DNA of 64,000 nucleotides. Source: Arthrobacter silvisoli. Lineage in GTDB: Bacteria > Actinomycetota > Actinomycetes > Actinomycetales > Micrococcaceae. A program made the translations under genes and the position numbers. The notes under the pieces are model-generated. The model saw nothing but the letters and a program-made list of their open reading frames with translations. It was not told where the DNA came from and made no database searches. Of the stretch, positions 9,122 through 18,111 are shown one piece after another (the first letter of the stretch is position 1; the number at the start of each line of letters is the position of its first letter). The stretch is taken from the NCBI RefSeq assembly GCF_003369445.1, contig NZ_QRCU01000041.1, positions 1 to 64,000 of the forward strand, read 5' to 3'.

Positions 9122-9147
9122 TGTCCTGTCAAAGGTTTGTCAGCACA
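9122..9147. promoter_or_regulatory. Pair of inositol-operator-like dyads upstream of iolC
   Basis: TGTCCTGTCA (9122-9131) and TGTCAGCACA (9138-9147) have centres 16 bases apart, about 70-95 bases upstream of the iolC start. They match the sites at 9597 and 11195 to a shared form TGWC-NN-GWCA, the second more weakly. On the minus strand the pair overlaps a TTGACA -35-like element, a fitting place for a repressor. Which regulator binds is not shown by sequence. Confidence 0.55.
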
Positions 9148-9158
9148 TTCCTGCGAAA

Positions 9159-9566
9159 CTACGACGCCGCCGGCACCTTCAACTCGCCGGTCAGGTACTG
9201 GGCGCGGCCGAAGCCGAAGGTCCAGTCTTCGGGGCCGTTTTCCACGTAGCCCAGGAAGATGTCTTCGCCGGCAACGCCGACGCCGCCGAGCGCCTGGTGG
9301 ATCCGGGCGTACAGGTTCTGCTTTGCCTCGATGCTGCGGCCCCGCTGGGTGAAGATCTGGAGCATGACCACGGCGCCGCTGCGTTCGAAGCCGAGCCCCG
9401 CATCCTGCGCCACAAGGTGACCAGCAGGGTGCTCGGTGAGGATGTGGAAGTAGTCGCGCTCCGGGATCCGGTACTCCTCGACGATCGCCTCATGGACGGC
9501 CCGGCTAATGGCCTGGAGTTCTTCCGGACTGCGGCCGGCGGTGACATCGATACGAACGAGGGGCAT
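9159..9566 (-). CDS. Tautomerase-superfamily protein in the inositol cluster
   Basis: A 135-residue protein beginning MPLVRIDVTAGRSPEEL. Once Met is removed it has the N-terminal Pro that is the catalytic base of the 4-oxalocrotonate tautomerase superfamily. The length suggests a fused two-domain (cis-CaaD/MSAD-like) form rather than the usual short 60-80 residue subunit. Phrases such as HEAIVEEYRIPERDYFHI, GAVVMLQIFTQRGRS and KQNLYARIHQAL fit the family. It lies between the transporter and iolC with its own upstream operator-like site at 9597. Its reaction in inositol metabolism is unknown. A keto/aldo isomerisation is conceivable, because iolB is missing from the locus, but this is speculation. 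Confidence 0.8.
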   Translation of the reverse strand: MPLVRIDVTAGRSPEELQAISRAVHEAIVEEYRIPERDYFHILTEHPAGHLVAQDAGLGFERSGAVVMLQIFTQRGRSIEAKQNLYARIHQALGGVGVAGEDIFLGYVENGPEDWTFGFGRAQYLTGELKVPAAS

Positions 9567-9596
9567 GGCGACCTTTCAAACCGAGCTTCCAGAGTT

Positions 9597-9606
9597 TGTC
9601 CTGACA
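9597..9606. promoter_or_regulatory. Inositol-operator-like dyad upstream of the tautomerase gene
   Basis: TGTCCTGACA within TTTGTCCTGACATACT, about 30 bases upstream of the tautomerase start. The extended 16-base word shares TTTGTC..G.CATACT with the site at 11193-11208. As I recall it, the operator of the Corynebacterium GntR-type IolR is KGWCHTRACA, which this site matches exactly. Confidence 0.55.
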
Positions 9607-9676
9607 TACTTACAATATCGCTACGCAAAGGCCGGGTCAATACCCGGACTCCGCAGCGTCCGGGGCCAGGCGCCGC

Positions 9677-11128
9677 CTACTTGGACTTCGCCACCACGAA
9701 GATCGCACCGGTTGAAACGTCCTCCTCGAGGGCTTCCAGGGTGTGGCCACGGGTCTCGGGTACCTGCGTGGCCACGAAGAGCAAGGCAATCGCACCCACC
9801 ACGGCGAAGAGGAAGAAGGTTCCCGTGATGCCCATCCCGGCCACGAGGGACGGGAAGTACAAGGACAGGAAGCCGTTGACGATCCAGAGCATGAAGATGG
9901 AAATGCCCGTGCCGATGCCGCGCATGTGGAGCGGGAAGACCTCGGAGAGATACACCCAGACGGCGACATTGAGGAAGGTCTGCATGGAGCCGACGAAGGC
10001 CACCACGAGGAACAGGATCACGAACGGGCGGATCGGGCTGCCCGCGGGCAGGGCCATCGACGCTACGCCGATCAGCAGGTGGCAGACGGTGGTGAGGCTC
10101 AGGCCGATGATGAAGGTCTTGCGGCGGTCAACACGGTCCATCATGGTCAGGGCGACGATGCCGCCGACCACGGCAATCACGCCCGGGGCGATGTTGGCTA
10201 TCAGCGCACCGCTTTCACTGAAGCCGGACTCAACGAGGACGGTCTGGCCGTAGTACATGATCGAGTTGATGCCGGTGAGCTGCTGCGCCACGCCGAGGCC
10301 GATTCCCACCAGGAGGATGCGCAGCAGGTTGCGGTTGCCCAGGATGGCCCGCCAGCCGACAGCGCTCGCCTTCTCTGCACGGGCAATGTACTCCACCTCG
10401 GCAAGTTCCGCGTCGGCCCGGTCCACGGAACGCACCGTCCTCAGGACCTGCAGGGCCTCCTCGCGGCGGCCCTTCTCGACGAGCCAACGCGGGGATTCCG
10501 GCATCCGGAGCATGCCGAAGAAGAGGGCAACGGCGGGCAGTGCACAGACGGCGAACATGATGCGCCAGACTCCGTCCACGTGGCCGAAGAGACCTCCGAT
10601 GACAGCATTGACAACGAATGCGGCGAGCTGTCCGACGACGATCGCAAGTTCGTTTCGACCGGACAGGGAGCCGCGGATCTCGTACGGCGCCAGCTCGGCC
10701 AGGAAGACGGGAACGACGGCGGACGCACCACCCACCGCGAGGCCGAGCAGGATGCGCCCCAGCACCAGGATGGCGAAGTTCGGGGTGAGCACCACCGCGA
10801 GCGTCCCCACGAAGAAGAGCGCCGCGAGGAGGAGGATCGTCTTCCGGCGGCCCCAGCCGTCGGAAATCCGGCCGCAGGAAATCGCGCCGATTGCGGCGGC
10901 GAACACGAGGGAACTGGTGACAATGCCTTCCGTGAAGGCCGAGAGGCCGAGTTCGGCGGTCATGGGCCGCAGGGCCCCGTTGATCACGCCGGTGTCATAG
11001 CCGAAGAGCAGGCCGCCGAAGGTGGCGACGAGGGCCACCAGGCCGAGGCGCTTGCGGTGCGCGCCCGCCGTCAGCGGGGGCAGCGTGGCACCGTTCGCGA
11101 CCGTACGGTCCGTGGGATGTGAACTCAA
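9677..11128 (-). CDS. iolT: Sugar-porter MFS transporter, probable myo-inositol/proton symporter
   Basis: A 483-residue 12-helix major-facilitator protein of the sugar-porter family. Landmarks: LLFGYDTGVINGAL in helix 1, GRISDGWGRRKT after helix 2, RILLGLAVGGASAVVPVFLAE in two blocks, MPESPRWLVEKGR in the central loop, QQLTGINSIMYYG in helix 7, and the C-terminal PETRGHTLE. TTG is chosen as start at 11128 because AAAGGAG lies five bases upstream. It is divergent from the LacI regulator with an operator-like dyad in between. Inositol as substrate is inferred from the cluster; the family also carries hexoses. Confidence 0.88.
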   Translation of the reverse strand: MSSHPTDRTVANGATLPPLTAGAHRKRLGLVALVATFGGLLFGYDTGVINGALRPMTAELGLSAFTEGIVTSSLVFAAAIGAISCGRISDGWGRRKTILLLAALFFVGTLAVVLTPNFAILVLGRILLGLAVGGASAVVPVFLAELAPYEIRGSLSGRNELAIVVGQLAAFVVNAVIGGLFGHVDGVWRIMFAVCALPAVALFFGMLRMPESPRWLVEKGRREEALQVLRTVRSVDRADAELAEVEYIARAEKASAVGWRAILGNRNLLRILLVGIGLGVAQQLTGINSIMYYGQTVLVESGFSESGALIANIAPGVIAVVGGIVALTMMDRVDRRKTFIIGLSLTTVCHLLIGVASMALPAGSPIRPFVILFLVVAFVGSMQTFLNVAVWVYLSEVFPLHMRGIGTGISIFMLWIVNGFLSLYFPSLVAGMGITGTFFLFAVVGAIALLFVATQVPETRGHTLEALEEDVSTGAIFVVAKSK

Positions 11129-11194
11129 TGAGACTCCTTTGTCGTCGGGTCATGCGAGGTGGATCACACCCACCCTAACGCGCGAAAGAAGCTT

Positions 11195-11204
11195 TGTCAG
11201 GTCA
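11195..11204. promoter_or_regulatory. Inositol-operator-like dyad between iolT and the LacI gene
   Basis: TGTCAGGTCA within TTTGTCAGGTCATACT; its complement TGACCTGACA fits the IolR-type consensus recalled above. It lies about 50 bases from the LacI start and 67 from the iolT start, so one protein bound here could control both divergent genes. Confidence 0.55.
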
Positions 11205-11252
11205 TACTCTCAAAAAGTTCAATATTTCCTCGGGCGTGCCATCATTGATGCC

Positions 11253-12275
11253 ATGCGCACGCCGGATACGGAGACAAGCAAGCGGGCGGTGACACAAAGC
11301 GATGTCGCCCGCCACCTCGGGGTATCCCGCACCCTCGTCTCCTTCGCCATGCGCGGCGCACCGGGAGTCAGCGAGGACATGAGGCGGCAAATCCTCAGCG
11401 CTGCCGATGCGCTCGGCTACCGCCGCAACATCCAGGCGGCGGACCTCGCGCGGAAGCGCCCGACGGCGGTGGGGCTGCACCTGGTGGACCTGCATAACGA
11501 TGTCTATGCCGACATCTTCAGCGGCGTTCAGGAAGTCCTCAGGTCAAACGATTCCCGCCTGGTCATCAGCGTCAACGCCACGCCTTACGGCCCGGATCCG
11601 CGCGCCCTCGACCCGCTGTTCGAAGCGCAGGTGGGCGTCATCATCGCGGCCACGCTGCTCGATCCTGGCGAGCGCGTGCGGGAACTGAACCGCCGCGTAC
11701 CGCTGGTCAACGTCACGCGCTCCGTGCCGGGAGTGGACAGCATCCACTCCGACGACATCAGCGGCGGCCGCCTGGCCACTGGGCATCTGCTGGACCTTGG
11801 CCACCGGAACATTGCCCACCTGTGCGGACCCGCCTTCGAAGGCCACTTGGAGCGGCGCACCGGCTACCGGGAAACCATGCTGGAGCACGGGCTGCAGCCG
11901 CTCATCATCGAGGCTGCAGGCTTCAGCCGCGAGGACGCCGCCGCGGTGGCGCTGAAATTGCTCGCGTCCCCGCCCGGGCAGCGGCCGAGCGCAATCTTCG
12001 CCCACAGCGATGAGCTGGCCCTCGGCGTGCGGGAGGCCGCCGCCTCACTCGGACTGTCCATTCCCGGGGACCTGTCGCTGGTGGGCTACGACAACTCCCG
12101 GGTGGCGGGGCTGCACGGGATCGACTTGACCACCGTTGACCTGCACGCCCGCGAGCTCGGCCGCGCCGCCGGCCAGGCCGCCGTCGAACGCATGCTCTAC
12201 CCGGCCTCCCCCGCCGTCGACCGCATCCTCGCCCCGACGCTCGTCACCCGCGCCTCCACCGCGCCGCTGCACTGA
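11253..12275 (+). CDS. LacI-family transcriptional regulator of the inositol locus
   Basis: A 340-residue repressor-type protein. The N-terminal LacI HTH is visible as VTQSDVARHLGVSRTLVSFA (about residues 13-32), followed by a hinge and a periplasmic-binding-protein-like sensor domain with AIFAHSDELALGVREAA and DLSLVGYDNSRVAGL. The ATG at 11253 puts the HTH at the usual distance from the N-terminus; the longer frame has no typical content. It is divergent from the transporter and ends at a terminator shared with sucD. Neighbourhood makes inositol or an inosose the probable ligand, but LacI proteins usually bind CG-centred 18-20-bp palindromes, so the short dyads nearby may belong to another regulator. 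Confidence 0.88.
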   Translation: MRTPDTETSKRAVTQSDVARHLGVSRTLVSFAMRGAPGVSEDMRRQILSAADALGYRRNIQAADLARKRPTAVGLHLVDLHNDVYADIFSGVQEVLRSNDSRLVISVNATPYGPDPRALDPLFEAQVGVIIAATLLDPGERVRELNRRVPLVNVTRSVPGVDSIHSDDISGGRLATGHLLDLGHRNIAHLCGPAFEGHLERRTGYRETMLEHGLQPLIIEAAGFSREDAAAVALKLLASPPGQRPSAIFAHSDELALGVREAAASLGLSIPGDLSLVGYDNSRVAGLHGIDLTTVDLHARELGRAAGQAAVERMLYPASPAVDRILAPTLVTRASTAPLH

Positions 12276-12315
12276 AAGCAGCCCGCCGCCGTCGGGAACT
12301 TCCTGGCCGTTAACG

Positions 12316-12362
12316 ACGACGGCGCCCGTCACCTTCGCGGGAAAGATGACGGGCGCCGTCGT
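12316..12362. terminator. Bidirectional terminator between the LacI gene and sucD
   Basis: Perfect 16-base inverted repeat ACGACGGCGCCCGTCA / TGACGGGCGCCGTCGT with a 15-base loop, in the gap between two convergent genes. Confidence 0.85.
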
Positions 12363-12387
12363 AACGGGCACTGGGTCCTGCAGCCGC

Positions 12388-13290
12388 TTAGAGCGCGGCG
12401 TAGACCTCGCGGAGCAGCTTGGCGGTCTCGGACGGCGTCTTGCCGACCTTCACGCCTGCGGCTTCGAGGGCTTCCTTCTTGGCCTGGGCCGTACCGGCGG
12501 AGCCGGAGACGATGGCGCCTGCGTGGCCCATGGTCTTGCCTTCGGGGGCGGTGAAGCCGGCCACGTAGCCGACGACCGGCTTGGTGACGTTGGCCTTGAT
12601 GAAGTCGGCCGCACGCTCTTCGGCGTCGCCGCCGATTTCGCCGATCATGACGATCGCCTTGGTCTCCGGGTCGGCTTCGAACGCCGCGAGGGCGTCGATG
12701 TGGGTGGTGCCGATGATCGGGTCACCGCCGATGCCGATGGCAGTGGAGAAGCCGAGGTCGCGCAGTTCGTACATCATCTGGTAGGTCAGGGTACCGGACT
12801 TGGAAACCAGGCCGATGGGGCCCTTGCCCGTGATGTTCGCCGGGGTGATGCCCACGAGGGCTTCGCCCGGGGTGATGATGCCGGGGCAGTTCGGACCGAT
12901 GATGCGGGTGATCTGCTTGCCGTCGGCGTCCACCTTGGACTGGGCGAGGGCCCAGAATTCGGCGGAGTCCTGCACCGGAACGCCTTCGGTGATGACAACC
13001 ACGAGACCGATGCCGGCTTCGATGGCCTCGACCACGGCGGACTTGGTGAATGCCGGGGGAACGAAGACGATCGAGACGTCTGCGCCGGTCTCCGCGATGG
13101 CTTCCTTGACGGTGCCGTAGACGGTGATTTCCTTGTCGCCGTGCAGCACGGTGGTGCCTGCCTTGCGGGCGTTCACGCCGCCGACGATGTTGGTGCCGGC
13201 CTTGAGCATCAGGGCGGTGTGCTTGGTGCCTTCGCCGCCGGTGATGCCCTGGACGATGACCTTGGAGTCCTTGTTGAGGTAGATAGACAT
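12388..13290 (-). CDS. sucD: Succinate-CoA ligase, alpha subunit
   Basis: A 300-residue subunit with the CoA-binding N-terminal Rossmann domain ([25 protein letters not shown]) and a ligase domain. His256 in [13 protein letters not shown] is the residue phosphorylated during the reaction. It converts succinyl-CoA and NDP to succinate and NTP in the TCA cycle together with SucC, which is just upstream (14-base gap, same strand). Confidence 0.96.
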   Translation of the reverse strand: MSIYLNKDSKVIVQGITGGEGTKHTALMLKAGTNIVGGVNARKAGTTVLHGDKEITVYGTVKEAIAETGADVSIVFVPPAFTKSAVVEAIEAGIGLVVVITEGVPVQDSAEFWALAQSKVDADGKQITRIIGPNCPGIITPGEALVGITPANITGKGPIGLVSKSGTLTYQMMYELRDLGFSTAIGIGGDPIIGTTHIDALAAFEADPETKAIVMIGEIGGDAEERAADFIKANVTKPVVGYVAGFTAPEGKTMGHAGAIVSGSAGTAQAKKEALEAAGVKVGKTPSETAKLLREVYAAL

Positions 13291-13304
13291 AGTCCTGCGT
13301 CCCT

Positions 13305-14474
13305 TTACTTTGCTGCGTTGGCGAGCTCGGCGGCCTTGTCGGCGCCCTCGTCCATGGTTGCTGCCAGGGTCACCAGCGGGTGGTTGGCCTCGGTCAGGAT
13401 ACGGCGGCCTTCGTCCACGTTGTTGCCGTCGAGGCGGACAACCAGCGGCTTGTTGGCGGACTTGCCCAGTTCGGCGAGTGCACCGACGATGCCCTTGGCC
13501 ACTGCGTCACAGGCGGTGATGCCGCCGAAGACGTTCACGAAAACGCTCTTGACCTGCTCGTCGCCCAGGATGACGTCCAGGCCGGCGGCCATGACCTCGG
13601 CGGAGGCTCCACCACCGATGTCCAGGAAGTTGGCGGGCTTCACGTTGCCGTGGTTCTCGCCGGCGTAGGCGACAACGTCGAGGGTGGACATGACAAGACC
13701 GGCGCCGTTGCCGATGATGCCCACTTCGCCGTCCAGCTTCACGTAGTTGAGGTCCTGGGCCTTGGCCTTGGCTTCCAGCGGGTCCGCGGCGTCCTTGTCC
13801 TCCAGCTCGGAGTGGTGCACGTGGCGGAAGTCGGCGTTCTCGTCGAGGGAGACCTTGCCGTCGAGGGCAACGATGTCACCGGCGCCCGTGCGGACGAGCG
13901 GGTTGACCTCGACCAGGGTGGCGTCTTCCTTCTTGAAGACGTCCCAGAGCTTCAGGATGACGGCCGAGACCTTGGGGGCCAGTTCTGCGGAGAAACCGGC
14001 GGCGGCGACGATTTCGTCGGCCTTGGCCTGGTCGATGCCGGTGGCGGGGTCGATCGCGACCTTGGCAAGGGCCTCGGGACGCTCGACGGCGAGCTGCTCG
14101 ATTTCCATGCCGCCTTCCACCGAGCACATGGCCAGGTAGTTGCGGTTGGCGCGGTCCAGCAGGATGGAGAAGTAGAACTCTTCGGCGATGTCTGCGCCCT
14201 GGGCGATCATCACCTTGTTGACGGTGTGGCCCTTGATGTCCATACCCAGGATGTTGGTGGAGTGCTCAAGCGCCTCGTCGGCAGTCTTGGCAACCTTCAC
14301 GCCGCCGGCCTTGCCTCGGCCACCGACCTTAACCTGTGCCTTGACGACAGTGACTCCGCCGATCTTCTCGGCAGCTGCCTTTGCTTCTTCAGGAGTGTGC
14401 GCCACGATGCCGGCGAGCACGGGTACACCGTGCGCTTCGAACATATCGCGCGCCTGATATTCAAACAGGTCCAC
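13305..14474 (-). CDS. sucC: Succinate-CoA ligase, beta subunit
   Basis: A 389-residue ATP-grasp subunit starting [38 protein letters not shown] is the nucleotide-binding region. [20 protein letters not shown] and [13 protein letters not shown] belong to the C-terminal ligase domain with its Gly-rich loop. First gene of the sucCD operon. The 5' region (14475-14680) carries a direct repeat GCGGTAACC-GCGGTAACC at about 14531-14548; its role is unknown. Confidence 0.96.
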   Translation of the reverse strand: MDLFEYQARDMFEAHGVPVLAGIVAHTPEEAKAAAEKIGGVTVVKAQVKVGGRGKAGGVKVAKTADEALEHSTNILGMDIKGHTVNKVMIAQGADIAEEFYFSILLDRANRNYLAMCSVEGGMEIEQLAVERPEALAKVAIDPATGIDQAKADEIVAAAGFSAELAPKVSAVILKLWDVFKKEDATLVEVNPLVRTGAGDIVALDGKVSLDENADFRHVHHSELEDKDAADPLEAKAKAQDLNYVKLDGEVGIIGNGAGLVMSTLDVVAYAGENHGNVKPANFLDIGGGASAEVMAAGLDVILGDEQVKSVFVNVFGGITACDAVAKGIVGALAELGKSANKPLVVRLDGNNVDEGRRILTEANHPLVTLAATMDEGADKAAELANAAK

Positions 14475-14684
14475 GGTTTAGTGTCCTTCTACGTCGAAGT
14501 AGTGTCGGTACAGCCGGGGTCCGCGGTAACCGCGGTAACCAGCTGCGGAAGAGAAGTGTGCAACATCCCGCCAAAACTGCCGGTCATATTGCGCAAGTTC
14601 CTCTGGAACTCTAGCCGCCCGCGGGGGCAAGCCGGTTCTACAGTACCCGTTAAGTGAGTAACCACACACTTCTATCAGGCGTAG

Positions 14685-14710
14685 AAAATCCGCGGAATCC
14701 CGCGGATTTT
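14685..14710 (-). terminator. Terminator downstream of the lipoprotein gene
   Basis: AAAATCCGCGG / CCGCGGATTTT with a 4-base AATC loop. The symmetric A/T ends make it a plausible intrinsic terminator for the lipoprotein gene ending at 14736. The rest of the 14475-14735 gap holds the sucC upstream region and no gene that I can see. Confidence 0.75.
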
Positions 14711-14735
14711 CAGCAGTTTCCTCTCAGTTGGCAGC

Positions 14736-15431
14736 TTAGGATGCCGGCATCGTGCCGCTGGTAACAGTTCCGCCCTTGGAGACGAGCATGTAGCCGGCCC
14801 GGTTCACGAAGAAGGCCACGCCCGCGGAGAGGTTCCCGCAAGCGACACCGCCGTTGTATGTGGAGCAACGCAGGCCGTTGCGTTCGATGTTCTGCCCTTC
14901 GCCGAGCACCGGCAGTTCTGCGATGGGGCCCGAGCGGTTGCCCTTGGGCCCGAACTCCGCTTCCATTTCGGTGACTCCGGAGCGGCAAGCACCGTAGGCC
15001 ACCTTGTCCGGCCGCAGCAGCACAGTGCCGCCAAGGTAGCCCAGGCCCGTGCCGTTGCAGTTGTCGGTGGCGTCCTTGGCCCTCGGCGCCGGGTACACGG
15101 CCAGTTCGCAGTGCACCACGGGGACAGTGGCGAGTTTTCCGTTGGCGCTGTCCCCGTAGTTGTTGGCCTCGTAGGGGAGGCTCAGGTGGTCTCCGCGGGC
15201 CGAGGTCATGGCGCAAACGATATTGCGGTCCGCGCTGACGAACGCGGTCACGTCGTCGCCCCCGGCGAGTTCACTGGGCTGGGTAACCGGAACCTGCTTG
15301 AGCTGTTCCAAGGGAGGCAGCGGGGCCGGCGGCACATAATCCGGGTCTTTCGTGGACACCGAACACCCGGTGGCCAGCATCAGCAGGCAGGCGGCCAGAA
15401 TCCCCAACACAGTCCGTCGCATGGCACCCAT
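14736..15431 (-). CDS. Secreted lipoprotein of unknown function
   Basis: A 231-residue protein with a lipoprotein signal peptide: MGAMRRTVLGILAACLLM followed by the lipobox LATGC (Cys23). It should be lipid-anchored to the outer face of the membrane. The exported part has four or more cysteines (IVCAMTSARG, VVHCELAVYP, YGACRSGV, LRCSTYNG, GVACGNLS), suggesting disulfides, and ends near AGYMLVSKGGTVTSG. It resembles actinobacterial secreted proteins of the DUF6636 type, but I cannot confirm this. Two starts are possible (15431 and 15422), neither with a strong Shine-Dalgarno. It lies 14 bases after the pcrA stop and may be read through from it. Confidence 0.75.
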   Translation of the reverse strand: MGAMRRTVLGILAACLLMLATGCSVSTKDPDYVPPAPLPPLEQLKQVPVTQPSELAGGDDVTAFVSADRNIVCAMTSARGDHLSLPYEANNYGDSANGKLATVPVVHCELAVYPAPRAKDATDNCNGTGLGYLGGTVLLRPDKVAYGACRSGVTEMEAEFGPKGNRSGPIAELPVLGEGQNIERNGLRCSTYNGGVACGNLSAGVAFFVNRAGYMLVSKGGTVTSGTMPAS

Positions 15432-15445
15432 TATGCCCGGCGGTG

Positions 15446-18010
15446 TCAGCCCTCCAGTTTGGTCAGCGGCGCGTAACGCAGCAGCAGGCGCTTCTCCCCG
15501 ACGTCGAACGTCACCTTCGCGACCGTTTTGTCCCCGGTTCCTTCGACGCCGATCACGGTGCCGTTGCCGAAGCTGGTGTGGTTCACCTTGTCCCCCACCG
15601 CCACCGCGATGACTTCCTTCTGCGGCTGCACCCGGTTGCGTGCGACGGCGGCCGGCACGTCGGCGTCGAACCCTGCAGTGGGGCTGGCGGCGGCGCCGCG
15701 GGGGGTCCCCGCTCCCCAATAGGAACCGCCGTAGCGGTTGCCGCCAGGGGACGATGCACCCCAGCCGCCGAGCTGGCGGGAGGTACCTTCGCGTTTCCAC
15801 TCCACCAGGTCCGAAGGGATTTCCTCGATGAACTGGCTGGCCGGGTTGTACTGGCTCTGGCCCCACATGTTGCGGACCTCCGAGCGGGTGACGTACAGCC
15901 GCTGCCGGGCGCGGGTCAGGCCCACATAGGCCAGGCGGCGCTCTTCGGCGAGTTCCTTCGGGTCCGTGGCCGAACGCTGGTGCGGGAAGATCCCGTGCTC
16001 CATGCCGGTCAGGAAAACCACCGGGAATTCCAGGCCCTTGGCGGTGTGCAGGGTCATGAGCGTGACCACGCCCAATCGCTTGGCCTCGGCCACGGCGGCG
16101 GCCGCCTCTGCGGCCGAGCCGCCGGGGGCGTCCGGGATCTGGTCGGCGTCGGCCACCAGGGAGACCTGCTCCAGGAATTCGCCGAGCGAGCCTTCTGGGT
16201 TATCGCGCTCGTATTCGCGGACCACGGCCACCAGTTCGGCGAGGTTCTCCACGCGCGATTCGTCCTGCGGGTCGTTGCTGGCACGCAGTCCGGCAAGGTA
16301 CCCGGTCTGTTCGAGCACGGCTTCCAGGGCGGCGGCCGCGCCCGAGCCTGCGGCCACCTCGGCGAGGTCGTCCAGCAGCTTCACGAAGCCGAGCACGGCG
16401 TTGACCGAACGCGTGGCCATTCCGGGGGCTTCGGCGGCGCGGCGGGCCGCGGCCATGAAGGAAGTGCGGTCCCGTTCGGCGAGGGCCGCCACAGCACCTT
16501 CGGCGCGGTCGCCGATCCCGCGCTTGGGTTCGTTCAGCACGCGGCGGAGGTTGACGTCGTCGTCCGGGTTCACCAGGACGCGCAGGTACGCGAGGGCGTC
16601 CTTGATTTCCTTGCGTTCGTAGAACCTGGTGCCGCCCACTACCTTGTAGGGCAAACCGACGCGGACCAGGACGTCTTCGATGGAACGGGACTGGGCGTTG
16701 GTGCGGTAGAAGATGGCGACGTCGCCCGGACGCAGGCCTTCCTCGTCCTGCAGCCGGTCGATTTCCTTGGCGATGAACTGGGCTTCATCGTGTTCGTTTT
16801 CGCCCACGTAGCCGATGATCTTTTCGCCGTCGCCCTCGGCCGTCCAGAGGCGCTTCTCCTGCCGGTTCGGATTGCGGGAGATCACCGAGTTGGCGGCGGA
16901 GAGGATGTTCTGGGTGGAGCGGTAGTTCTGCTCCAGCTTGATGGTGCGGGCGTTAGGGTAGTCCTCTTCGAATTCAACGATGTTGCGGATGTCCGCGCCG
17001 CGGAAGGCGTAGATGGACTGGTCGGAATCGCCGACGACGGTCAGCTCGCTGGGGCCGACATGTCCGGGTCCGCCTTGGCTTGCGGCGTCCTGGGTTCCGG
17101 CATCGGTGCCGACAATCTCGCGGACCAGCGCGTACTGGGCGTGGTTGGTGTCCTGGTATTCGTCCACCAGCACGTGCCGGAACCGCCGGCGGTAGGACTC
17201 GGCGAGAGCGGGGAAGGCACGGAACATGTAGACCGTCTGGGCGATGAGGTCGTCGAAGTCCATCGCGTTGGCCTGGCGCAGCCGCTGGGTGTAGCCCTTG
17301 AAGACCTCGGCCACAGCCTGCTCGAACGGATCGTTGTAGTTGGCCGCGGCGGCGAAGGCGTCGTCGTCCACGAGTTCGTTCTTGAGCGCGGAAATCTTGT
17401 GCTGGATGGCCTTTGGCGCGAAGCGCTTGGGGTCCAGGTCCAGGTTCTTGGCCACCAGGGTGATCAGCCGCAGCGAGTCGGCGGAGTCGTAGATGGAAAA
17501 GTTGGAGTTCAGGCCAACGTTGGCGGCCTCGCGCCGCAGGATGCGGACGCAGGAGGAGTGGAAGGTGGAGATCCACATGCTCTTGGCGCGGCCGCCCACC
17601 AGCGCCTCGATGCGTTCGCGCATTTCGGCGGCGGCCTTGTTGGTGAAGGTGATGGCGAGGATTTCGCCGTGGTGCGCCCGTCCCGTGGCGATCAGGTACG
17701 CGATCCGGTTGGAGAGCACGCGGGTCTTTCCCGAACCTGCACCGGCCACAATCAGCAGCGGGCTGCCGGAGTGCTTCACGGCCTCTTCCTGTTGCGGGTT
17801 CAGGCCCAGCAGCAATGACTCTGCGCTCGGCATGGAGTGCCCGACGTGGCCGCCGGCAGGCTCCCAGGGAGCGGACCCGCCGGTACCGGAACCATGCAGG
17901 GATGCGCCGGGTCCGCCGGACGCCGGCAAGGCGGCACCGGCGAGGGAACGGGCGGGCTCGGGCGCAGCCTTGTAGGAGCTGCCTGCATAGGGGTCGAACA
18001 ACATATCCAT
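15446..18010 (-). CDS. pcrA: ATP-dependent 3'-5' DNA helicase, UvrD/PcrA family
   Basis: An 854-residue superfamily 1A helicase. Walker A is IVAGAGSGKTRVL in the first 120 residues after a Gly/Pro/Ser-rich N-terminal extension typical of actinobacterial PcrA. Walker B/motif II is VLVDEYQDTNHAQY. Motif III is VVGDSDQSIYAFRGAD, and the C-terminal motifs are TLHTAKGLEFPVVFLTGME and YVGLTRARQRLYVT. It acts in nucleotide-excision and mismatch repair and in removing obstacles ahead of forks. The start MDMLFDPYAGSSYK (18010) is preferred over an 11-codon longer frame that lacks family-like content. Confidence 0.93.
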   Translation of the reverse strand: MDMLFDPYAGSSYKAAPEPARSLAGAALPASGGPGASLHGSGTGGSAPWEPAGGHVGHSMPSAESLLLGLNPQQEEAVKHSGSPLLIVAGAGSGKTRVLSNRIAYLIATGRAHHGEILAITFTNKAAAEMRERIEALVGGRAKSMWISTFHSSCVRILRREAANVGLNSNFSIYDSADSLRLITLVAKNLDLDPKRFAPKAIQHKISALKNELVDDDAFAAAANYNDPFEQAVAEVFKGYTQRLRQANAMDFDDLIAQTVYMFRAFPALAESYRRRFRHVLVDEYQDTNHAQYALVREIVGTDAGTQDAASQGGPGHVGPSELTVVGDSDQSIYAFRGADIRNIVEFEEDYPNARTIKLEQNYRSTQNILSAANSVISRNPNRQEKRLWTAEGDGEKIIGYVGENEHDEAQFIAKEIDRLQDEEGLRPGDVAIFYRTNAQSRSIEDVLVRVGLPYKVVGGTRFYERKEIKDALAYLRVLVNPDDDVNLRRVLNEPKRGIGDRAEGAVAALAERDRTSFMAAARRAAEAPGMATRSVNAVLGFVKLLDDLAEVAAGSGAAAALEAVLEQTGYLAGLRASNDPQDESRVENLAELVAVVREYERDNPEGSLGEFLEQVSLVADADQIPDAPGGSAAEAAAAVAEAKRLGVVTLMTLHTAKGLEFPVVFLTGMEHGIFPHQRSATDPKELAEERRLAYVGLTRARQRLYVTRSEVRNMWGQSQYNPASQFIEEIPSDLVEWKREGTSRQLGGWGASSPGGNRYGGSYWGAGTPRGAAASPTAGFDADVPAAVARNRVQPQKEVIAVAVGDKVNHTSFGNGTVIGVEGTGDKTVAKVTFDVGEKRLLLRYAPLTKLEG

Positions 18011-18111
18011 GGTGATTACAAGTCTAGGCGGTGGGGCTGACACCGGACTTCCGGGCCATGACGTAGAAGGTCACGCAGCCCGGCCGCCGGCCCGCCTCCC
18101 GGGCGCCGGGG

